Positions 16,262 to 24,503 of a stretch of 64,000 nucleotides of DNA are shown piece by piece (the first letter of the stretch is position 1; every line of letters begins with the position of its first letter). The notes under the pieces were generated by a model that was given only the letters and a program-made list of their open reading frames with translations, made no database searches and was not told the DNA's origin. The translations under genes and the position numbers were made by a program. Source of the stretch: Bradyrhizobium jicamae (GTDB taxonomy: Bacteria; Pseudomonadota; Alphaproteobacteria; Rhizobiales; Xanthobacteraceae); contig NZ_JAFCJX010000014.1 in assembly GCF_018130695.1 (NCBI RefSeq), forward strand, positions 124,001-188,000, given 5' to 3'.

Positions 16262-16416
16262 GTTTTCGCCTCAGTTGCATCGCCGGGCGCGCCCGTGTGT
16301 GCATGTTCCTGGTTTGCGCCGCAACAAACCGAACTGAGTCCTTCGGATCGTTGCGCATCATCCCGCCGCGAGCCATCTATGGATGCAGAACAACCGCCCG
16401 ATCAAGAGGAGACCGT

Positions 16417-17298
16417 ATGACGAGGTCAGAACATCGCAGCGTCTGGGTCGCGCTCGCCGCGATGGTCGCGCTGTTGGCGTGCAGGGATATAGCGCGCGCG
16501 CAGGTCAACGACAGCGGCGATCTCTCGATCGAACTGGTCGATCCCAAAGTGCTGCGCGTCTGCGCCGATCCGCGAAACCTGCCGTTCTCCAACGACAAGG
16601 GCGAGGGGTTCGAGAACAAGCTCGGCGAGCTCTTAGCGGAGAAGCTGCAGAAGCGGCTCGACTATATGTATTTCCCGCAGGCGACCGGCTTCGTGCGGAT
16701 GACGCTGAGCGCGCATCGCTGCGACGTGATCCTGGGATTTCCGCAAGGCGACGAACTCGTGCAGGGCACCAACCCCTATTACCGCACGGCCTATGCGATG
16801 GTGGTCAAATCAGGCAGCGGCCTCGAGGACGTCGAAACGCTGGAGGACGCGCGGCTGAAGGGCAAGCATATCGGCATCGTCGCGGGCACGCCGCCTGCGA
16901 CCAACATGGCGATCAACGGCCTGATGACGAACGCAAAACCTTATCCGCTGATGATCGATACGCGTTACGATTCATCCGCGGCGGCGATGGTCGATGATCT
17001 CGCGAAAGGCGCGATCGATGTTGCGATCCTCTGGGGGCCGATGGCCGGCTATTACGCCAAGGCATCCAATCCGCCGCTGCATGTGACGCCGCTGGTCAAG
17101 GAGACCACGGGGCCGAAGCTGGTCTATCGCATCGGCATGGGCGTGCGCGGCTCCGACCAAAACTGGAAGCGTCAGCTCAATCGCCTGATCCAGGAGAACC
17201 AGCCGGCGATCAACAAGATCCTGCTCGACTTTGGCGTCCCGCTGCTCGACGAGAACAACCGGCCGATCGGCGCGGAGGCGGCCAACAAATCGCAATGA
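16417..17298 (+). CDS. xoxJ: XoxJ/MoxJ-like periplasmic binding protein
   Basis: A 293-residue product; the ATG at 16417 has an AAGAGGAG ribosome site 7 bases upstream. A signal peptide runs to about ARAQ (28). The mature part starts with the conserved LRVCADPRNLPFSNDKGEGF segment of MoxJ/XoxJ proteins, which bind apo-methanol dehydrogenase and promote its activation rather than import a solute. Other family marks are VILGFPQGDELVQ and TNPYYRTAYAMV. It overlaps the next gene by four bases. XoxF and XoxG are 15 kb away at 31108, so the usual xoxFGJ order is split. A second, more divergent relative is at 4508-5437. Confidence 0.85.
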   Translation: MTRSEHRSVWVALAAMVALLACRDIARAQVNDSGDLSIELVDPKVLRVCADPRNLPFSNDKGEGFENKLGELLAEKLQKRLDYMYFPQATGFVRMTLSAHRCDVILGFPQGDELVQGTNPYYRTAYAMVVKSGSGLEDVETLEDARLKGKHIGIVAGTPPATNMAINGLMTNAKPYPLMIDTRYDSSAAAMVDDLAKGAIDVAILWGPMAGYYAKASNPPLHVTPLVKETTGPKLVYRIGMGVRGSDQNWKRQLNRLIQENQPAINKILLDFGVPLLDENNRPIGAEAANKSQ

Positions 17299-17858
17299 GC
17301 GCGCTTCGCGCAGGCTTGCTCGTCGTGGCGCTCGTCGCCGCGATGCCGGCCTGCGCGCAAGACAAGCCGGACGAGCCCGCGGATTATCGCACCGAGAATT
17401 ATCGCGCGCCGGTTCCGGCGACGCTCGCCGGTGCGCGCGTGCTGACCACGGAAGATGCCGAAGCGATCTGGCGGGCGAAATCAGGTGTTTTCATCGACGT
17501 GCTGCCGCGTGCGCCGAAGCCGGCCAATCTGCCCGCCGGCACCGTCTGGCGCGACAAGCCGCGCCACAACATCCCCGGCAGCATCTGGCTTCCGGATACG
17601 GGCTACGGAAAGCTTGCGGCGGGCACCGAGGATTATTTTCGGCAAGGGCTCGCGCATGCGACCGGCGGCAACACGGCTGCGCTTGTCGTGATCTATTGCC
17701 AGGAGAATTGCTGGATGTCGTGGAACGCCGCCAAGCGCGCGCTGTCCTACGGCTATCGCAATGTCGCCTGGTACCCGGACGGAACCGAGGGCTGGGAATG
17801 GGCCAACCTCCCGCTCGCCGACGCGCAGCCACAGCCGCACGCGGGCGAGGAGAAGTGA
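17295..17858 (+). CDS. PQQ-dependent catabolism-associated CxxxCW-motif protein (rhodanese-like)
   Basis: A 187-residue exported protein; the start ATG overlaps the stop of the xoxJ-like gene. A signal peptide ends near residue 20-22. The C-terminal half has a rhodanese-like fold with the characteristic C135-Q-E-N-C139-W140 loop followed by MSWNAAKRA, the mark of a family named for co-occurrence with PQQ-dependent alcohol dehydrogenases. It could handle disulfides or sulfur in the periplasm, but no reaction has been shown. Co-transcription with xoxJ links it to dehydrogenase maturation. Confidence 0.85.
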   Translation: MSALRAGLLVVALVAAMPACAQDKPDEPADYRTENYRAPVPATLAGARVLTTEDAEAIWRAKSGVFIDVLPRAPKPANLPAGTVWRDKPRHNIPGSIWLPDTGYGKLAAGTEDYFRQGLAHATGGNTAALVVIYCQENCWMSWNAAKRALSYGYRNVAWYPDGTEGWEWANLPLADAQPQPHAGEEK

Positions 17859-17863
17859 CGGTA

Positions 17864-17963
17864 CCCCTCATGGTGAGGAGCGCGAAGCGCGTCTCGAACC
17901 ATGAGGCCACAGTCGGCCAGCATCCTTCGAGACGCCCGCAAGCGGGCTCCTCAGGATGAGGGG
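17864..17963. repeat. Dispersed palindromic repeat (CCCTCATGGTGAGGAGC family)
   Basis: Starts CCCCTCATGGTGAGGAGC and ends GGCTCCTCAGGATGAGGGG. The two halves match the ends of the copy at 14338-14466 but in the opposite orientation. It begins 5 bases after the stop codon of the CxxxCW gene and ends 32 bases before the next gene end. Confidence 0.75.
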
Positions 17964-17995
17964 TTAGGGTCTGCGACGCGGCGAAGCTTTTGTCG

Positions 17996-18289
17996 CTACT
18001 GCTTCTCGATCTTGTCGATGGTCGGGCGGCCGCTGCTCTCGGTGGTGGAGAACTTGACCTTGTCGCCGGCATGGATGGGTTCAAGCATGCCCCCATTGCC
18101 GACCTTGAACTCCTGAACCACGCCGCCGGACGTGCCGACCGTGCCGCTCGGCATCTGCTGGATGGTGATGGTTCCCTTCAATCGGTCAATCTGCGTGACC
18201 ATTCCGGACATGTTTTGCTCGGCCAACGCGGCCGTACTGACCAGACCCAAGGCCGCAATGCCCATCAAAATGTGCTGTCCTGCTCTCAT
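17996..18289 (-). CDS. Small periplasmic OB-fold-like protein (CusF/DUF1344-like)
   Basis: A 97-residue product from the Met at 18289 with a signal peptide ending near ALAEQ. The mature 70 residues have the pattern SGMVTQIDRLKGTITIQ ... GDKVKFSTTESSGRPTIDKIEKQ, a small beta-barrel layout like CusF-type metal-binding or DUF1344 proteins. It lacks the Met/His/Trp set that binds copper in CusF, so metal binding is not supported. It is convergent with the CxxxCW gene. Confidence 0.65.
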   Translation of the reverse strand: MRAGQHILMGIAALGLVSTAALAEQNMSGMVTQIDRLKGTITIQQMPSGTVGTSGGVVQEFKVGNGGMLEPIHAGDKVKFSTTESSGRPTIDKIEKQ

Positions 18290-18427
18290 CGAGGCCTCCC
18301 GAATACGAGGTAGTCGGAGATAACAGGCACACGTGGCGATTGGTTCCGGCAACGGCGCGACGCAGCAACACGGCTGCGTGAGCCGCGATCTTTTGCCGTA
18401 GGCATGGCGTTCTCAAGCGAACTGGAT

Positions 18428-18457
18428 ACCGGTTCGCGTGAAGAAAACGCGTCAAAA
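18428..18457. repeat. Short dispersed element CCGGTTCGCGTGAAGAAAACGCGT
   Basis: The sequence beginning CCGGTTCGCGTGAAGAAAAC and continuing GCGTCAAAA matches the element at 41316-41345 (CCGGTTCGCGTCAAGAAAAC, then GCGTCGATA) at all but a few positions. Both lie just outside genes. It contains a small CGCGT...ACGCG hairpin. I recall it as frequent in Bradyrhizobium chromosomes. Confidence 0.6.
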
Positions 18458-18463
18458 ATAAAG

Positions 18464-19078
18464 CTAGTCCATTTCCTGCTGAATCGTCCTGCCGAGCGCG
18501 AACAGGCGCTGGTCGATCGCGGTCGGCACTTCGCAGACGAATTTGACCACGCGGTTGCGGTCTTCGAAGATCCGGGTTTCCCAGACCAGGTTGTTGCCGA
18601 GCTCGTCGACCTTCTTCTGATCCGGCGGCGTGGCATCCTGCAGCGCCTGCAGGGCGAGCGTGTCGGCGCGGATCTTCTCTGCGGCCTCGCGCTGCTTGCG
18701 CATCACGCGCTCCAGCCCGTTCATGACCGACGAGCGCTGGGCATTGAGCGTATCGAACAGGCCGGCGAACAGCAGCTTGCCGGTGGAGGCCTTGTCCGCC
18801 GCTGCAGCGGACAGGAATTCGGCGACATCCTTCTCGGCCTCCTCGAGCGGGAAGCGCCGCGCCGCGAGCTTGGTCACCAGCGCGCTGACCTTGGCGTTGT
18901 CCTTCCACTTGTTGGTGGCGTCGTCGAGCGGTGGGCCGGCCCAGACGGCGGCGAGCGAGATTTCGGGCACCTTGGCCTGCGCGCAGGGCCAGTCCGGATA
19001 ACGCGGGTCGGCGGCGCGCGCGGCCTGACCGCACAGCGTCGCGGCCAGCAGCACACCGATCGTGATCCGTCCCATCAT
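18464..19078 (-). CDS. Exported protein of the lut-like cluster, unknown function
   Basis: A 204-residue product from the double Met at 19078 (ATG overlaps the permease stop by four bases). A signal peptide ends near ARAADP. The mature protein starts YPDWPCAQAKVPEIS, has one Cys pair (C32 and C182 in KFVCEVP) and a helical, charged middle (residues 100-160) with coiled-coil character. It is the last gene of the minus-strand unit 18464-22919. Homologues sit with PQQ-associated ABC transporters; in Methylorubrum the lut cluster contains exported proteins of this kind. Function unknown. Confidence 0.75.
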   Translation of the reverse strand: MMGRITIGVLLAATLCGQAARAADPRYPDWPCAQAKVPEISLAAVWAGPPLDDATNKWKDNAKVSALVTKLAARRFPLEEAEKDVAEFLSAAAADKASTGKLLFAGLFDTLNAQRSSVMNGLERVMRKQREAAEKIRADTLALQALQDATPPDQKKVDELGNNLVWETRIFEDRNRVVKFVCEVPTAIDQRLFALGRTIQQEMD

Positions 19079-19923
19079 GTCTCGCCTCCGCCCGGTCCGC
19101 GGCGAACCAGTCCGCGCGATGGATCGTAAGCATAAATCGCCCCGATCATGAAGACCGCCGTGCAGCCGCCGACCACCGCCAGCGAGACCAGGTTCAACTG
19201 GCCGTACAGCGCGAACCTGATCAGCTCCACCGCGTGGGTGAACGGGTTGAACTCGCAGACATAGTACAGCATCGGGCTGCCTTCCTGCACGCGCCACAGC
19301 GGATAGAGCGCCGATGAGGCAAAGAACATCGGGAAGATCACAAAGTTCATCACGCCGGCAAAGTTCTCCAGCTGCTTGATCCCCGACGAGATCAGCATGC
19401 CGAGCGCGCCGAGCATCAGGCCGGACAGGATCAACGCCGGCAGCACCGTGAGGTAGCCGATGGTCGGCGGGGCGATGTCCCAGAACCAGGCGATCAGCAG
19501 GAAAGCGTAGACCTGCAGCAGCGAGACCGCGGTGCCCGCCAGCAGCTTGCAGAACAGCAGATAGCCGCGCGGCAGCGGGCTGACCAGCAGCGTGCGCATG
19601 TTGCCCATCTCGCGGTCATAGACCATCGAGAGCGAGGACTGCATGCCGTTGAACAGCTGGATCATCGCCATCAGCCCGGGCGCGATATAGACCTCATAGA
19701 GGATGTAGGTCTCGTAGGGCGGGATGATGGAGATGCCGAGCACCTGGCGGAAGCCGGCGGCGAAGATGAACAGCCAGACCAGCGGCCGCACCAGCGCGGA
19801 GACGAAGCGTTCGCGCTGATGCAGGAAGCGCAGCGCCTCGCGCCAGACGATGCCGTTGAGACAGGTGATGTATTCGGAAAATGAAAAGCCGCGCCGGGCT
19901 TCGCTTGCGGTGGTCACGCTCAT
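19075..19923 (-). CDS. ABC-2 type permease of the PQQ-associated (lut-like) transporter
   Basis: A 282-residue membrane protein with six hydrophobic segments and the ABC-2 family pattern (QLFNGMQSSLSMVYDREMGNMRTLL and SPLPRGYLL). It overlaps the ATPase gene (19920-20720) by four bases. Proteins of this set occur next to PQQ-dependent alcohol dehydrogenases; the Methylorubrum counterpart (LutF) is needed for lanthanide uptake into the cytoplasm although the fold is usually that of exporters. Direction and cargo here are inferred from that similarity. Confidence 0.83.
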   Translation of the reverse strand: MSVTTASEARRGFSFSEYITCLNGIVWREALRFLHQRERFVSALVRPLVWLFIFAAGFRQVLGISIIPPYETYILYEVYIAPGLMAMIQLFNGMQSSLSMVYDREMGNMRTLLVSPLPRGYLLFCKLLAGTAVSLLQVYAFLLIAWFWDIAPPTIGYLTVLPALILSGLMLGALGMLISSGIKQLENFAGVMNFVIFPMFFASSALYPLWRVQEGSPMLYYVCEFNPFTHAVELIRFALYGQLNLVSLAVVGGCTAVFMIGAIYAYDPSRGLVRRGPGGGET

Positions 19924-20720
19924 GCTGGCGTCCCTCCGATGGTCGCAGCACCGGTCAGGCGCATGAAGGTCGTGTTGACGTCCTGCGCGCCGGCTTCGGC
20001 CATGACGCGCGAGACCGGGCCCTTCGCCAGCACCTTGCCCTGATGCAGCACGACGAGATCATCGCTCGGCTTGATCTCGTCGAACAGGTGGGTGGCCCAG
20101 AGTACGCCGATGCCCTGCTCGGTGACGAGCTGACGGACGTGATCGAGGATGTCGGCACGCGCCTTGACGTCGAGGCCGACGGTCGCTTCATCCAGCAGCA
20201 ACAGCCGCGGCCGGTGCAGCAGCGCACGCGCGATCTCGAGCCGCCGCATCTGGCCGCCGGAGAGATCGCGCACCTTGCTACCGGCGCGGTCGGACAGCTT
20301 GATCCGGTCGAGCACCTCGGCGCTGCGCAGCCGCGCCTCGCGCCGCGAGATGCCGTGCAGGGCTGCGTGATAGAGCAGGTTCTGCGTCAGCGACAGATCG
20401 AGGTCGAGCGTGCGCGGCTGGAACACGACGCCAAGCAGCCGCAGCGCCTCACCGGGGGCGCGCGAGATGTCGTGGCCGAAAATGCTGATCTGGCCGGTCT
20501 GGATGCCGAACAGCCGCGTCACCAGCGAGAACAGCGTGCTCTTGCCGGCGCCGTTGAGGCCGAGCAGGGCGGTGAAGCTCGCCGGCGCGACGGAGAAGTC
20601 GACGTCGATCAGTGCGCGACGCGGGCCGTAGGAATGGCTGACGTGGCCGATCGCGAGCGCCGGCAGCGCCGCCGCAACAGGCGCAGTCTGGCTGACGATA
20701 TGGGCGTCCGGCACTGTCAT
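19920..20720 (-). CDS. ABC transporter ATPase of the PQQ-associated (lut-like) transporter
   Basis: A 266-residue ATPase with Walker A GLNGAGKST (about residues 54-62), Q-loop in VVFQPRTLDLDLSL, signature LSGGQMRRLE, Walker B RLLLLDEATVGLD and H-loop WATHLFDE. The signature and D-loop are of the drug/polysaccharide export subgroup that pairs with ABC-2 permeases. It overlaps that permease gene by four bases and follows the YVTN gene by 10 bases, all on one transcript. Equivalent in order to lutE of Methylorubrum. Confidence 0.87.
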   Translation of the reverse strand: MTVPDAHIVSQTAPVAAALPALAIGHVSHSYGPRRALIDVDFSVAPASFTALLGLNGAGKSTLFSLVTRLFGIQTGQISIFGHDISRAPGEALRLLGVVFQPRTLDLDLSLTQNLLYHAALHGISRREARLRSAEVLDRIKLSDRAGSKVRDLSGGQMRRLEIARALLHRPRLLLLDEATVGLDVKARADILDHVRQLVTEQGIGVLWATHLFDEIKPSDDLVVLHQGKVLAKGPVSRVMAEAGAQDVNTTFMRLTGAATIGGTPA

Positions 20721-20730
20721 AGCTGCACGG

Positions 20731-21726
20731 TCATGGCTTGTTTGCGATCGTGATGCCCCAGGGCAGCTCGCCGACCTGGATGGTCTTGATCACCTTCTGC
20801 GCGGCGACGTCGATCACGGAGACGTCGTTGGATACGCCGTTGGTGACCAGCAGATATTTTTCGTCGGGCGTGAAGTCCATGTGCCAGACCCGCTGCCCGA
20901 CCAGCAGATACTTTGTCACCTTGTGGCTCGTTGCGTCGACGACGGCGACGCGGTTCGCGGGCCCGAGCGCGATGAAGGCGGTCTTGCCGTCCTTGGTCAT
21001 GCCGATGCCGACCGGCTGGATCGCCTCGCGGCGCAGGCCCGGGATATCGAAGGTGATCTTGCCGGTCACCTCGCGCTTGGCGGGATCGATGATCGACACC
21101 GTGCCGCCGATCTCGGAGGAGACCCACAATTCCGAACTGTCGCGCTTGAATTCGGCGAAGCGCGGCCGCGCATCGACCAGCACATTGGCCACGATCTGGC
21201 GCGTCGCGGTGTCGATGAAATGCGCCATGTTTGTTGTTTCGGAGGTGTTGATCAGGATCTTGCCGTCGGGGCTGATCGTCATGCCCTCGGGCTCGACGCC
21301 GACCTGGACGTCGCCGATCCGGGCGCGCTTCTCCAGATCGATGACGGTGACCGTGTTGTCGTTCTCATTGGCAACATACATGATCTTGCCGGCGGCATCC
21401 TGGGTGAACAATTCGGGGTCGGGGCCGGAGGGCAGGGTGTCGACGATCTTCTGGGTTTTGGCGTCGATCACCTGGATGGTGTCGTCGTCGCCGACCGCGA
21501 CCATCACGAATTTGCCGTCACGCGTGAACTCGATGCCGCGCGGCCGCTGGCCGACCTTGATGGTCGCGGTCACGGTCCAGCTCTCGGTGTCGATCACGGA
21601 GACGGTGTTGCTCTTCTCGTTCGAGACATAGGCGACGTAGGCCGCGGCAGGGCTTGCGGCGGCAAACCATGCAGCAGCGACCGCAAGCACGATCCGAGGC
21701 GGCATCCGCGATCTCCAGGTCGTCAT
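20731..21726 (-). CDS. Periplasmic YVTN beta-propeller protein of the lut-like cluster
   Basis: About 331 residues from the Met at 21726 (MTTWRSR), which avoids overlap with the preceding gene; a Met at 21753 is possible. A signal peptide ends near AAAYVAY. The rest is made of repeats with the YVTN signature (YVAYVSNEKSNTVSVIDTES, YVANENDNTVTVIDLEK, LVTNGVSNDVSVIDVAAQK), a seven-bladed propeller. Members of this family accompany PQQ alcohol dehydrogenases and the Methylorubrum lut cluster (LutD-like). Role unknown; a periplasmic chaperone or metal-chelate binder is possible. Confidence 0.83.
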   Translation of the reverse strand: MTTWRSRMPPRIVLAVAAAWFAAASPAAAYVAYVSNEKSNTVSVIDTESWTVTATIKVGQRPRGIEFTRDGKFVMVAVGDDDTIQVIDAKTQKIVDTLPSGPDPELFTQDAAGKIMYVANENDNTVTVIDLEKRARIGDVQVGVEPEGMTISPDGKILINTSETTNMAHFIDTATRQIVANVLVDARPRFAEFKRDSSELWVSSEIGGTVSIIDPAKREVTGKITFDIPGLRREAIQPVGIGMTKDGKTAFIALGPANRVAVVDATSHKVTKYLLVGQRVWHMDFTPDEKYLLVTNGVSNDVSVIDVAAQKVIKTIQVGELPWGITIANKP

Positions 21727-21737
21727 TTCAACGTGCC

Positions 21738-22919
21738 TCACTTCAGCTTGCATTTCGTCTCAGGCCGGTCGAGCCCCAGCGTATCGAGCTCGGAGACCTG
21801 GTGCAGGAAACCTTCCTGCGGCGACACCGAGACGACCATCCGGCCGTCGACCAGCAGGATCGGCTGGCGAAGCTGCAGGTTCCAGTCCCGCAATGTCAAC
21901 TTCGTTCCCTTGAAGGCGGCGACCGAGAAGTCCGGGCCCTTGATGAAGTCGATCACCTTCTTCGGGTCGCCCGAGTTGGTGCGTGAGGTGGCCTCGCCGA
22001 TCATTCGGGTCGCGGTCCAGGCCTGCATGTCGAGCGCCGTCATCCGGCGCTGGTTCAGCTTCAGGAAGCGGTTCTGCATCTGCACCGCGCCCCATTGGTC
22101 CTGTGCGGCGTCCCAGCTGGTCGGCACCAGGCCGGCCGAGCCCGCGACCGGCCGGGGGTCCCAGGTGCGATAGGGCAGGTAGGCTGCGAACACGTCGCTC
22201 TCGTCGGCGGCGACCAGCACGTCGTAGGTCGGAATCTGCTGGGTAAACACCGGCATCTGGCGCTGGATCAGCGTGACGCCGCTGTCGGTGCGCCGCGCGC
22301 CGCCGGTGTCCTCGAAGGTCTTTTCCTGCACGATCTTGGCGCCGAACCGTGTCGCGGCGCGGCGGAGCGCATCGGCGAACAGCTTGTCGTTGTCGTGCGA
22401 GCCCGACACCAGGAACCAGCGCTTCCACTGCTTCCACACCAGATACTGCGCCAGCGCATCCGCCAGCATGGTCCGGGTCGGCGCGACATGGATGACATTG
22501 GCGCGGCAATCCTGCTCGCGCAGCCGGTCGTCGGTCGCGCCCGCATTGAGCAGAACCGTGCCGCGATCGCGCAAGCGATCGGCGACCTTCAGCGTCTCGT
22601 CCGCGGGCAGGTTGGTCACGATGAAGGGCGCGCGGCCCGCGAGCTCGTCGGCGGCCTTTACGACGTCGTCGCCGTCCTTCAGCCTGATCTCGTCGAGCGT
22701 GAAGCGCTGGTTGAGGAATTTGCCGGTGGTGTTGTTGTCCTCGATCCCAAGCTTGGCGCCGGCCACGCCGTCATTGTCGGCAGGCTGCTCGACCAGCGAC
22801 AGCTTCGATTTGACGCTCGCCTTGCCGAGATAGCCGATGTGGATCTCGGTCGGATCGGCTGCCAGCGCCTGGCTCGCAACCATGCCAAGCGCGATCGTGC
22901 CGGCCAACCATCGGAACAT
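21738..22919 (-). CDS. Periplasmic binding protein of the PQQ-associated (lut-like) ABC system
   Basis: A 393-residue product from the Met at 22919 (MFRWLAGTIALGMVASQALA signal peptide, cleaved near LAAD). It has the two-lobed type I periplasmic binding fold of branched-chain amino-acid receptors, but the mature start TEIHIGYLGKASVKSK and the segment DQWGAVQMQNRF mark the branch linked to PQQ dehydrogenases. It is the first gene of the five-gene minus-strand unit down to 18464. By its neighbours it corresponds to LutA of Methylorubrum, which takes part in lanthanide uptake; metal or chelate binding by this protein is inference. The upstream 120 bases are shared with the divergent gene at 23041. 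Confidence 0.84.
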   Translation of the reverse strand: MFRWLAGTIALGMVASQALAADPTEIHIGYLGKASVKSKLSLVEQPADNDGVAGAKLGIEDNNTTGKFLNQRFTLDEIRLKDGDDVVKAADELAGRAPFIVTNLPADETLKVADRLRDRGTVLLNAGATDDRLREQDCRANVIHVAPTRTMLADALAQYLVWKQWKRWFLVSGSHDNDKLFADALRRAATRFGAKIVQEKTFEDTGGARRTDSGVTLIQRQMPVFTQQIPTYDVLVAADESDVFAAYLPYRTWDPRPVAGSAGLVPTSWDAAQDQWGAVQMQNRFLKLNQRRMTALDMQAWTATRMIGEATSRTNSGDPKKVIDFIKGPDFSVAAFKGTKLTLRDWNLQLRQPILLVDGRMVVSVSPQEGFLHQVSELDTLGLDRPETKCKLK

Positions 22920-23040
22920 GAATCCACCCTTAACTCTTCTCTTGCGTATCGTCTTGGCCTTGCAAGATGACCGAATTGTCCTAGCTTGCAACCCCGCTTT
23001 TTGTCGTCACGACGTCACAGCCCTCGATCGGTTCACAATC

Positions 23041-23550
23041 ATGAGAGCGTCATATCTGGTCGCCGCGTTGTTGCTGATCATGTCGGGCGTGGCGCATGCC
23101 GAGCCGCCGAAGCTCGCGGTGTTCGATTTCGAAATCATCGACACCAGCCTGCAGGGCGAGGTCAGCGGGCTGAGCAAGGACGAGCAGGCGCGGCTCGCGC
23201 ACGCCGCCGATCAGGTGCGCACGCAACTGGCCGATTCCGGCAAGTTCAGGGTGCTCGACATCGCCCCGGTCAATGCCGCGGCGCATGGCAGCAATTTGCA
23301 GGCCTGCGGCGGCTGCGATGTGAAACTCGCCAATGACCTCGGGGCCGATCTCCTGATCACCGGCGTCGTGCAGAAGGTGTCGAACCTGATCCTCAACGTG
23401 AACCTCTATCTGCGCGACGTTCATACCGGGCGACTGGTCACGATGGCGAGCGCGGACATGCGCGGCAACACCGACGAATCCTGGACCCGCGCCACCGGCT
23501 ATCTCATCCGCAACCGCCTGCTCGCGCCGAACTACGGGAAGCCGGAGTAG
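23041..23550 (+). CDS. Exported DUF2380/DUF3280-like protein
   Basis: A 169-residue protein with a signal peptide (MRASYLVAALLLIMSGVAHA, cleaved at AEPP). The mature part opens KLAVFDFEIIDTSLQGE and has a central GADLLITGVVQKVSNLILNVNLYLRD segment, the pattern of proteins resembling the CsgG/TolB N-terminal fold (DUF2380/3280). Two cysteines are close together in ACGGCDVK. It is divergent from the lut-like unit and may share its control region. Homologues are found near methanol dehydrogenase genes, but no role is assigned. Confidence 0.75.
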   Translation: MRASYLVAALLLIMSGVAHAEPPKLAVFDFEIIDTSLQGEVSGLSKDEQARLAHAADQVRTQLADSGKFRVLDIAPVNAAAHGSNLQACGGCDVKLANDLGADLLITGVVQKVSNLILNVNLYLRDVHTGRLVTMASADMRGNTDESWTRATGYLIRNRLLAPNYGKPE

Positions 23551-23556
23551 TCCAGC

Positions 23557-23606
23557 GAGCATGATCCGGAAAAGTGTGAAGCGGTTTTTCCGACGAGATC
23601 ATGCTC
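23557..23606. repeat. Dispersed palindrome GAGCATGATC ... GATCATGCTC
   Basis: Perfect 10-base arms enclose CGGAAAAGTGTGAAGCGGTTTTTCCGACGA, which itself has a GGAAAA/TTTTCC stem. A second copy with a longer loop is at 38021-38096. It lies between convergent gene ends (23550 and 23620), where it could terminate both transcripts. Confidence 0.8.
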
Positions 23607-23619
23607 AAAACGTCAGCGA

Positions 23620-24459
23620 TCAATCCTTCAGCCGTGCGGCGTGCCAGCGCAGGTGATCGGCCATGAAGCTCGAGATGAAGTAGTAGCTGTGGTCATAGCC
23701 GGCCTGACGGCGCAGGGTGAGGGGAATCTCCGCCTTGTCGCAGGCTGCTTTCAGCAGTTCGGGCTTCAGCTGCTCGGTGAGAAAACCGTCGGCATCGCCA
23801 TAGTCGACCAGCAGGTCGGAAAATCTGGCGCCGTCCTCGATCAGCGCGACCGCATCATGCTTGCGCCACGTCGCCTTGTCGCTGCCGAGATAGCCGCCCA
23901 GCGCCTTGTTGCCCCACGGCACCTGTGAGGGCGCCACGATCGGCGCAAACGCGCTCGCGGCGCGATAGCGATCGGGGTGGCGCAGCGCCACCGTCAGCGC
24001 ACCATGGCCACCCATGGAATGGCCGAGGATCGACTGCCGCTTGGTATCGACGGGGAATTGCCCGGCGACGAGCTTCGGCAGTTCCTCCGTGACGTAGCTC
24101 CACATGCGATAGTTCCTGGCGAACGGCTCTTGCGTGGCGTCGACATAGAAGCCGGCACCAAGCCCGAAATCATAGGCATTGGCGGGATCGCCGGGCACGC
24201 CTTCGCCGCGCGGGCTGGTGTCGGGCGCGACGAAGATCAGGCCGAGTTCGGCGCAGGCGGCGCGAAACTCGCCCTTCTCCGTCACATTGGCGTGGGTGCA
24301 GGTCAGCCCCGACAGATAATACACGACAGGCAGCTTCTCGCCCGCGGCGTGCGCCGGCACGAACACCGAAAACGTCATGTCGGTCTTGGTCTCGTGGCTC
24401 GGATGCCGATAGACACCCTGGATGCCCTCGTAGGATTTGTTCTGCGAAACTGTCTGCAT
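23620..24459 (-). CDS. fghA: S-formylglutathione hydrolase
   Basis: A 279-residue cytosolic esterase that splits S-formylglutathione into formate and glutathione, the step after class III alcohol dehydrogenase (33557-34666). The nucleophile Ser148 is in GHSMGG (146-151); the Asp is in VDYGDADGFL and the His in AGYDHSYYFISSF near residue 258. The N-terminal LSGLTCTHANVTEKGE oxyanion segment and APDTSPRGEGVPGD are diagnostic of the family. Length matches the usual 275-280 residues. It stands alone between convergent and tandem neighbours, 10 kb from the rest of the glutathione route. Confidence 0.95.
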   Translation of the reverse strand: MQTVSQNKSYEGIQGVYRHPSHETKTDMTFSVFVPAHAAGEKLPVVYYLSGLTCTHANVTEKGEFRAACAELGLIFVAPDTSPRGEGVPGDPANAYDFGLGAGFYVDATQEPFARNYRMWSYVTEELPKLVAGQFPVDTKRQSILGHSMGGHGALTVALRHPDRYRAASAFAPIVAPSQVPWGNKALGGYLGSDKATWRKHDAVALIEDGARFSDLLVDYGDADGFLTEQLKPELLKAACDKAEIPLTLRRQAGYDHSYYFISSFMADHLRWHAARLKD

Positions 24460-24503
24460 GGTCGGAGCCTCTGAAAGAGTGATTGTTGATTGGCGGCGAA
24501 GCG

